NCBI GenBank assembly: GCA_964647905.1
Contig: CAZYJR010000004.1
Span: forward strand, 112,194 to 176,193
Origin: CAZYJR01 sp964647905
GTDB taxonomy: Bacteria > Desulfobacterota > DSM-4660 > Desulfatiglandales > HGW-15
DNA: 64,000 bases
Direction: 5' to 3'
Part shown: positions 58,279 to 64,000 of the stretch, one piece after another
Position numbering within the stretch: the stretch's first letter is position 1
Layout of the letters: each line of letters opens with the position of its first letter
Notes under the pieces: model-generated
What the model was told of the DNA's origin: nothing
The model's database searches: none
The model's input: the letters and a program-made list of their open reading frames with translations, nothing else
Position numbers and translations under genes: made by a program

Positions 58279-59003
58279 GCCGTCTCGAGGTGCACGGATT
58301 GAGCAAACGATTCGGCGGGGTGCAGGCCCTGAGCGATGTGAGCTTCAGCGTGGAGGAAGGCGAGATACTCGGTCTGATCGGCCCGAACGGCGCGGGCAAG
58401 ACCACGCTGTTTCACATGATAGCGGGCACCCTGCCCGCGGACGCCGGAGAGGTCCTCTTCATGGACGTGCCCATAACAGGGCTCCCGGCCCATCAGGTCT
58501 GCCGCAGGGGGATCGCCCGCACCTTTCAGATCACCCGGATCTTCGGGGACATGACCGTCCTGGAAAACGTGCTGGTGGCCCAGATCGGAAACCGGGACAA
58601 GCTGCCCCCGGGGGACCCGGAACCCCGCGCCCGGGAGCTCATTGAGCTCACCGGACTCTCGGGCAATGAGGAGACGCCGGCGGGCAGGCTCAACCTCATC
58701 GACAAGAAGCGGTTGGAGCTCGCCAGGGCCCTGGCCACCGGCCCCAGGCTGATCCTGCTGGACGAGGTCCTGGGCGGGCTCAACACCTCGGAGATCCCCG
58801 AGGGGGTGGAGCTGATCAGGACCATCCGCGACCGGCTGGAGATCACCGTTTTCTGGATCGAGCACATAATGGGGGCGATCATGCGGCTGAGCGAACGGGT
58901 CCTGGTGCTGGACCAGGGCCGGCTGATCTCCGAGGGGTCTCCGCAGGAGGTCTCGCGGGATCCGCTGGTCGTAGAGGCCTATCTCGGAGAACAGAATGCT
59001 TAG
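58275..59003 (+). CDS. livG: ABC transporter ATP-binding protein LivG (second system)
   Basis: The 242-residue product has Walker A GPNGAGKTT, Walker B LILLDEVLGGL and LivG-type RTFQITRIF. Its signature reads RLNLIDKKRLELARAL instead of the standard LSGGQ, a variant in which the Ser-Gly-Gly is absent. Activity probably relies on the signature of LivF. Overlaps livF by eight bases. Confidence 0.87.
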   Translation: MSRLEVHGLSKRFGGVQALSDVSFSVEEGEILGLIGPNGAGKTTLFHMIAGTLPADAGEVLFMDVPITGLPAHQVCRRGIARTFQITRIFGDMTVLENVLVAQIGNRDKLPPGDPEPRARELIELTGLSGNEETPAGRLNLIDKKRLELARALATGPRLILLDEVLGGLNTSEIPEGVELIRTIRDRLEITVFWIEHIMGAIMRLSERVLVLDQGRLISEGSPQEVSRDPLVVEAYLGEQNA

Positions 59004-59697
59004 GCTGGAAGAGGTCCGCGTACTCATACAGGAAAACGTGGTGCTGAGGGACGTCTCCCTGGACGTGGGATCCGGGGAGAGGACGGCGGTGCTGGGCGCC
59101 AACGGAGCGGGCAAGACCACTCTCATCCGGACCATCCTCGGCCTGGCGGCACCCGTTAAAGGGAGGGTGCTCCTGGAAGGCGCCGAGATCCAGGGCATGC
59201 CGTGCCACGAGATCGCCAAGCTCGGGGTGGCCTGCGTACCCGAGGGCAGAAGGGTCTTTTCGGACATGACTGTCTTTGAGAACCTGCGCATGGGCGCCTA
59301 CATCCCCGGGGCCCGCGATCGTATGGACCGCACACTGGAGGAGGTCACCGGGCTCTTCCCGGTCCTGGCCAAGCGCATAGGCCAGAGGGCCGGGACCCTC
59401 TCCGGCGGGGAGCAGCAGATGCTCTCCATAGGCCGGGCCCTGATGAGCCGGCCCAGGCTCCTCCTGATCGACGAGCTCTCCCTGGGCCTCGCCCCGGTGG
59501 TTGTGCAGGGGCTATACCGCACTCTGGATCAACTGGGCTCCGAGCTCACCCTGCTCCTGGTTGAGCAGAACGTGGAGCAGGCGCTCAAGCACAGTCACAA
59601 GGCCTATATACTGGAGACCGGCAGCGTGGTAAAATGGGGGTTATCAAAGGACCTCCTCCAGGATACGGGCATCAGGGAGGTCTATCTGGGCCTTTGA
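58996..59697 (+). CDS. livF: ABC transporter ATP-binding protein LivF (second system)
   Basis: The 233-residue product has Walker A GANGAGKTT, the canonical signature LSGGEQQML and Walker B LLLIDELSLGL. The normal signature complements the odd one in LivG. Confidence 0.9.
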   Translation: MLRLEEVRVLIQENVVLRDVSLDVGSGERTAVLGANGAGKTTLIRTILGLAAPVKGRVLLEGAEIQGMPCHEIAKLGVACVPEGRRVFSDMTVFENLRMGAYIPGARDRMDRTLEEVTGLFPVLAKRIGQRAGTLSGGEQQMLSIGRALMSRPRLLLIDELSLGLAPVVVQGLYRTLDQLGSELTLLLVEQNVEQALKHSHKAYILETGSVVKWGLSKDLLQDTGIREVYLGL

Positions 59698-59747
59698 TGC
59701 GGCCCGGATGACGGCGAACCTCAAGCAACGCTAAGAGGGAGGAAGAT

Positions 59748-61592
59748 ATGTTCGGTTGGACGGGCAAGGTCTTGCGTGTGGACTTGGACCGCGGCAAGGC
59801 AACCGAGGAGGCGCTGGATGCATCCGTGGCCAAGGACTTCATAGGCGGCCGGGGCTTGGGCGCATACTACCTGCTGAAGGAGCTGGATGCGGGCTGTGAT
59901 CCCCTCTCCCCGGAGAACCTCCTGGTCATGGCCACGGGCCCGCTGACAGGGACCGGCGCGCCCACCGGCGCGCGATACATGATCATCACCAAATCCCCGC
60001 TCACAGGGGCGATCACCTGCTCCAACTCGGGCGGGTTCTTCCCCGCGGCCCTCAAGCGGGCGGGCTACGACGCCCTCCTGTTCTCGGGCCGCTCCCCTGA
60101 GCCGGTCTATCTCTGGGTCGAGGACGGCCGGGCCGAGCTGCGCCCCGCCTCGCACCTCTGGGGAAAGACCACTCACGAGACCGACGACATCCTGAAGTCG
60201 GAGACCCACGAAAAGGCCCGCATAAACAGCATCGGCCCGGCCGGTGAGCGCGGGGTGCTCTTCGCCTCGGTGATGAACGACCGCCACCGCGCGGCGGGCC
60301 GCTCCGGTGTGGGCGCGGTCATGGGCTCCAAGAACCTCAAGGCCGTGGCGGTCAGGGGCTCGGGCAAGGTCCCGCTCCACGACCCCGAGGAGTTCAAGAG
60401 GATCTGCGACGAACTGAGCGACAAGTTCAAGGAAACATACAAGGACGCCCCGCCGCCCCTCAGGACCTACGGGACCGCGATCACCGCGGTCGCCACCAAC
60501 AACTACGGGGCGCTTCCCACCCGCAACTTTCAGGCCGGGACCTTTGAGGCGGCCGACGAGATCAACGGCGAGGCCCTGACCCGCAGGTTCCTGGTGAAGG
60601 CCAAGGCCTGCTTCAGCTGCCCCATAGCCTGCGGCCGGGGCACCAAGGTCGAGGAGCCCGGTTACGAGGGATCGGGCGAGGGACCCGAGTACGAGACCAT
60701 CTACGCCTTCGGCAGCAACTGCGGCGTGGACGACCTGGCTGCCATAACCAAGGCCAACTACCTCTGCAACGAGCTCGGCCTGGACACCATCACCATGGGG
60801 GCCACCATAGCCTGCGCCATGGAGCTCGCCGCGCGCGGCCTGATACCCGAATCGGACATAGGCCGCCCCTTGGGCTTCGGAGACGCGGGCGCGATTGTGG
60901 AGCTCACCCGGATGACCGGCTACAGAGAGGGATTCGGAGACGTCCTGGCCCGGGGGAGCCTTCGTATGGCGGAGCGCTACGGCCGCCCGGAGCTGGCCAT
61001 GACGGCAAAGGGCCAGGAGTTCGCCGGATACGAGCCCAGGGCCGAGCAGGGGATGGGCCTGGCCTATGCCACCTCCCCCATAGGCGCCTCACACATGCGC
61101 GGGGACCCGGCCTATATCGAGCTCCTGGGCGTCCCTTTCCTCATAGATCCCTTGAGCTACGAGGACAAGCCTCCCATAATCAAGGACTGGCAGGACTCCT
61201 TCTGCGTGATCGACTCGGCCGGCGTCTGCGTGTTCTACTCGGTCCGCAACCTGGTCACTCCCACCAAGGACATAAGACCCCTGAAGCTGATGGAGCTCCT
61301 TAACGCGGCCACCGGAGCGGGCTACACACTCCAGGATCTCACAGCCTCAGGGGAGCGGGTAGCCAATGCCGAGAGGGTCTTCCTGAACAGGGCCGGCATG
61401 ACCCGGGCCCAGGACGGCCTCCCGCCTCGCATGACGTCCGAGCCCCTGCCCGACGGACCGGGCAAGGGGATGGTCTGCCACCTGGAAGAGATGCTGGATC
61501 AGTACTACCGTGTGCGCGGCTGGGACCAACAGGGAGTCCCCACCAGGGAAAAGCTCCTGGAGCTGGGCCTGGAGTGGGCCAGGCCCGGCTGA
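59748..61592 (+). CDS. aor: Aldehyde:ferredoxin oxidoreductase (tungsten/molybdenum, AOR family)
   Basis: The 614-residue product starts at ATG 59748 after GGGAGG. It has the AOR N-terminus (FGWTGKVLRVDLDRG, then GGRGLGAYYLLKEL), the metal-pterin region (RSGVGAVMGSKNLKAVAVRG) and the [4Fe-4S] motif CFSCPIACGRGTKV with a later Cys (SNCGVDD). AORs oxidise aldehydes to acids with ferredoxin. It closes the transporter operon (51 bases after livF), so the route probably makes or detoxifies an aldehyde. A MoaD-like carrier follows, which suits pterin supply. Confidence 0.92.
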   Translation: MFGWTGKVLRVDLDRGKATEEALDASVAKDFIGGRGLGAYYLLKELDAGCDPLSPENLLVMATGPLTGTGAPTGARYMIITKSPLTGAITCSNSGGFFPAALKRAGYDALLFSGRSPEPVYLWVEDGRAELRPASHLWGKTTHETDDILKSETHEKARINSIGPAGERGVLFASVMNDRHRAAGRSGVGAVMGSKNLKAVAVRGSGKVPLHDPEEFKRICDELSDKFKETYKDAPPPLRTYGTAITAVATNNYGALPTRNFQAGTFEAADEINGEALTRRFLVKAKACFSCPIACGRGTKVEEPGYEGSGEGPEYETIYAFGSNCGVDDLAAITKANYLCNELGLDTITMGATIACAMELAARGLIPESDIGRPLGFGDAGAIVELTRMTGYREGFGDVLARGSLRMAERYGRPELAMTAKGQEFAGYEPRAEQGMGLAYATSPIGASHMRGDPAYIELLGVPFLIDPLSYEDKPPIIKDWQDSFCVIDSAGVCVFYSVRNLVTPTKDIRPLKLMELLNAATGAGYTLQDLTASGERVANAERVFLNRAGMTRAQDGLPPRMTSEPLPDGPGKGMVCHLEEMLDQYYRVRGWDQQGVPTREKLLELGLEWARPG

Positions 61593-61598
61593 CAGGCA

Positions 61599-61832
61599 AT
61601 GAATATAGAGGTCAAACTCTACTTCCACCTCAGAAGGTACTCTCCCACCGGGGAGGGTGCCTTCCAAGTCGAGCTTCCCCCTGGCTCAACAGCGGCCCGC
61701 GCCCTGGCCGACTTGGGCCTCCCCGCGGAGCAGCCCAGGGTGGTCCTGATAAACGGCCGCCCCGCCGGGCCCGACACCCCCCTCCGCCCCGGAGACTCCC
61801 TGGTCGTCTTCCCCCCTCTCGAAGGCGGCTGA
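61599..61832 (+). CDS. MoaD/ThiS-like sulfur-carrier protein
   Basis: The 77-residue product has a ubiquitin-like fold (EVKLYFHLRRY, then VVLINGRPA, then GDSLVVFPPLEGG) and the C-terminal Gly-Gly that becomes thiocarboxylated. It is six bases after the AOR gene. AOR-linked MoaD homologues are thought to serve the tungstopterin cofactor of that enzyme. Confidence 0.88.
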   Translation: MNIEVKLYFHLRRYSPTGEGAFQVELPPGSTAARALADLGLPAEQPRVVLINGRPAGPDTPLRPGDSLVVFPPLEGG

Positions 61833-61838
61833 ACCCAC

Positions 61839-61900
61839 CGGGGTCGTGTCTTAATTATTAATTATTGCGGGCAATAATTAATAATTAAGACACGACCCCG
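61839..61900. repeat. ~60-bp perfect palindrome, right copy
   Basis: Arms of 30 bases around GG; otherwise identical to 51984-52047. It contains the stop codon and last few codons of the histidine kinase on the minus strand, and can act as a bidirectional terminator for both convergent genes. Confidence 0.95.
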
Positions 61901-63876
61901 ACATCGAGGGCTTTGCGCACAGTGAAGGCGAGCTCATGCTGGGTGAGGGGCTTCATCACGAAGGCCTTGACCCCTATCTCCCGCGCCCTCTCAGCTGACA
62001 TCCGCCTGCTGTAGCCGGTGCACAGGATGATCGGTATGTCGGGCCTGACGGCGAGCATCTCGGCAGCAAGCTTGTCGCCGGTCATATCCGGCATGGTCAT
62101 GTCGGTCACCACCAAGTCGAACCTCTGCGGGTCCTCTCTGAACATCTCCAAGGCCTCCACCGGGCTCTGTCTTGTGGTGACTTCGTAGCCGAGGCGGGAC
62201 AGGTACTGCTCTCCCAGCTTGGCTATCGCTTCCTCATCATCGACCAGGAGGATGCGCTCCCGTCCCCATGGAAGTCGGACTTGGCGGGGCGGAGCCTTTT
62301 CCTCCTCGGCGGTTCCCGCGGCCGGGAAGTAGACGGTGAATGTGGAGCCCTTGCCGGCCTCGCTCTCCACCGTGATACCGCCGCCGTAGTCCTTGACTAT
62401 GCCGTATACCAAGGCAAGGCCGAGCCCCGTCCCTTCCCCCATCTGCTTGGTGGTGAAGTACGGGTCGAATATCCGCTCCCTTACCTCCGGCCTGATTCCT
62501 GCGCCCGTGTCGCGCACGGTCAGGATCACATAGGACCCCGGCGGGAGCCCTCCGATGCGGGCGGCGCTCTCCCGATCGACCTCCACTGCGTCCAATGCCA
62601 CCTCCATGGTCCCGTGCTCGTCCTCGATGGCCTGCGCCGCGTTGGTGCACAGGTTCATCATGATCTGGTGGAAATGGGTGGGGTCCGCTAAGACCAGCGG
62701 GATATCCCGTTTGATTGATCTGCGAAGCTTGATCGAAGAAGGAAGCGAGGAGCGGAGCATCTTGAGCGCCTCGCTGGCTATCAGGTCCGCGCGCAGGGGC
62801 TTGGTCTCGGGCTCGCTCTGCCGGCTGAAGGCGAGGATCTGGCTCACGAGGTCCTTGGCCCGGTTGCAGGCCTTGAGCACCTCCCTTAGGTCCTGCCGGC
62901 TTCTCGATCCTTCGGGCAAGTCGACCTCCGCCATTTCAGTGTATCCTATTATGGCGGAGAGTATGTTGTTGAAGTCGTGGGCTATGCCTCCTGCCAGGGT
63001 CCCGATGGCCTCCATCTTCTGGGCCTGGGCCAGCCGTCTTTCCATCTCCATTTCAGCGGTGATGTCCCGCTTGACCGCCACGAAGTTGGTTATCCGGCCC
63101 ACTGAGTCCACCACCGGGGATATGGTGGTCTCCTCCGTATAGAGCGATCCGTCCTTCCTTCGGTTGACCATTCTGCCTTGCCATGTTTCTCCTCGGGTGA
63201 TGGTCTGCCAGAGCCCCCGATAGAACGAGTCATCCTGGACGCCGCTCTTGAGGATCCTCGGGTTTTGTCCCTTTACCTCGTCCGCCTGATACCCGGTCAC
63301 CTCCTCGAACGCGGGATTCACGTACAGGATGTTCCCTTGAAGATCGGTAATGACGATTACCTCGGCCGCCTGCTCGATCGCAGCAATCAGTCTCTCCCGC
63401 TCCATCTCCACCCGCTTGCGCTCTGTAATGTCCTGGGCGCAAAGGAGGACCCTTTCCTCATCGTCCAGATGAAGGAACGCGGTGGAAATCAGCAGGCAGC
63501 GGTGCTCCGTTTTCCCCTCCCGCGGAAAGGGGAGCCACGCCTCCACGTTCACTCTGCTCTTCTTGTCCTCGAAGGTCTCCAGCACCGCCCTCCGCACGCT
63601 GCACTCGGCGCATGCGGGTCCGAATCCGCACCCCTCGGGATCGTCCAGGTGGTGAAGGCAGCGCAGCGCCTCACCCCCCCTGAGGCCCAGCATCTCCTCT
63701 GCCGAGCGTGCGGCGAAATGCGTGGCGAAGCCGTTGACCTTCCTCACTCGGCGCTCCCGGTCCACCAGCATCATGGCTATGGGCACATGGGCGTATATCG
63801 CCCCCAGCTCGGCCAACATCTCTCTATGAGATTTTTGATGGTTCATGACCTGATTTCCTGGGATTTTATTGTCCAT
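61885..63876 (-). CDS. Hybrid histidine kinase with Cys-rich PAS domain and receiver domain
   Basis: The 663-residue product has a first PAS domain (about 20-115) with a four-Cys cluster (RCLHHLDDPEGCGFGPACAEC), a second PAS (about 165-275, AEVIVITDLQGNILYVNPAFEEVTGY), a HisKA domain (GGIAHDFNNILSAIIGYTE, with the phospho-His), a HATPase domain (GAGIRPEVRERIFDPYFTTK) and a C-terminal receiver (LVVTDMTMPDMTG). The last codons (about GVVS) and the stop lie in the palindrome. The Cys cluster suggests a metal or redox sensor. Its output partner is not seen. Confidence 0.9.
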   Translation of the reverse strand: MDNKIPGNQVMNHQKSHREMLAELGAIYAHVPIAMMLVDRERRVRKVNGFATHFAARSAEEMLGLRGGEALRCLHHLDDPEGCGFGPACAECSVRRAVLETFEDKKSRVNVEAWLPFPREGKTEHRCLLISTAFLHLDDEERVLLCAQDITERKRVEMERERLIAAIEQAAEVIVITDLQGNILYVNPAFEEVTGYQADEVKGQNPRILKSGVQDDSFYRGLWQTITRGETWQGRMVNRRKDGSLYTEETTISPVVDSVGRITNFVAVKRDITAEMEMERRLAQAQKMEAIGTLAGGIAHDFNNILSAIIGYTEMAEVDLPEGSRSRQDLREVLKACNRAKDLVSQILAFSRQSEPETKPLRADLIASEALKMLRSSLPSSIKLRRSIKRDIPLVLADPTHFHQIMMNLCTNAAQAIEDEHGTMEVALDAVEVDRESAARIGGLPPGSYVILTVRDTGAGIRPEVRERIFDPYFTTKQMGEGTGLGLALVYGIVKDYGGGITVESEAGKGSTFTVYFPAAGTAEEEKAPPRQVRLPWGRERILLVDDEEAIAKLGEQYLSRLGYEVTTRQSPVEALEMFREDPQRFDLVVTDMTMPDMTGDKLAAEMLAVRPDIPIILCTGYSRRMSAERAREIGVKAFVMKPLTQHELAFTVRKALDVGVVS

Positions 63877-64000
63877 TATGAATTCATGTCATAGTTCAGA
63901 AGATCATTTAATATCATCTATTGAATTCTCTTCGGCACTGTTAAGCACCGATTTTCGCGCACCGTTTCCGTATAATAGTACAAAGGCCGCCCTTGCCGAG

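Noticed and set aside
1..64000. CRISPR array
   Set aside because: No series of regularly spaced direct repeats; the repeats found are pairs or single palindromes.

Overview
The window looks like a GC-rich, anaerobic, electron-bifurcating bacterium, most likely a sulfate-reducing or syntrophic Desulfobacterota member. The reasons are an in-frame UGA (selenocysteine) in a double-length HdrA, a membrane cytochrome/iron-sulfur HdrDE-type fusion, BadF/BcrA-type ATPases, a tungsten-type aldehyde:ferredoxin oxidoreductase, corrinoid methyltransfer proteins and an MSHA-type pilus cluster. The lineage is inferred from gene content only; there is no rRNA gene or complete tRNA gene in the window.

Layout. 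1-650: end of a ferredoxin gene joined to a toxin-antitoxin (TA) remnant. 735-10015: a corrinoid methyltransfer module (UroD-type methyltransferase, complete branched-chain-type ABC importer, two corrinoid proteins, GntR regulator) bracketed by two copies of a 46-bp repeat. 9.5-13.5 kb: a graveyard of broken TA and mobile genes (frameshifted Phd-type antitoxin, orphan vapB, abiEi with truncated abiEii, integrase fragment, higA with truncated higB). 13.6-15 kb: lipoprotein, small protein, transglutaminase-like protein. 15.2-24.4 kb: redox locus (HdrDE-like, HdrB, selenocysteine HdrA, cyclic-nucleotide-binding protein) and two BadF-type ATPases. 24.4-31.9 kb (minus strand): a nine-gene operon with an MglA Ras-like GTPase, two roadblock proteins, a zinc-ribbon/HAMP sensor, a response regulator and an ExeA-type ATPase. 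32.15-36.18 kb: a 3.9-kb scar island between 76-bp direct repeats, holding both ends of a DUF1156/DUF499 anti-phage operon, mazEF, an orphan HicB, and an AAA ATPase with a truncated partner. 36.2-51.06 kb: MSHA-like type IV pilus operon, itself interrupted twice by AT-rich accessory inserts (48.2-49.15 kb and after 51.03 kb). 52-61.9 kb: an amine/beta-keto-acid catabolic module (IclR, BKACE, class III aminotransferase, Liv ABC importer, aldehyde oxidoreductase, MoaD-like protein) bracketed by two near-identical ~60-bp palindromes. 61.9-63.9 kb: a hybrid histidine kinase.

How the parts may work together (inference). The Mgl operon reads away from the pilus operon, and the two were probably a divergent pair before the defence island landed in the pilus promoter region; this suggests a GTPase polarity switch that positions or activates the MSHA-like machine. 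The Hdr locus would move electrons between the membrane quinone/cytochrome pool and soluble ferredoxin. The two import/catabolism modules each pair a dedicated ABC importer with its own regulator and enzymes, and each is bounded by repeats, so they look like exchangeable metabolic cassettes.
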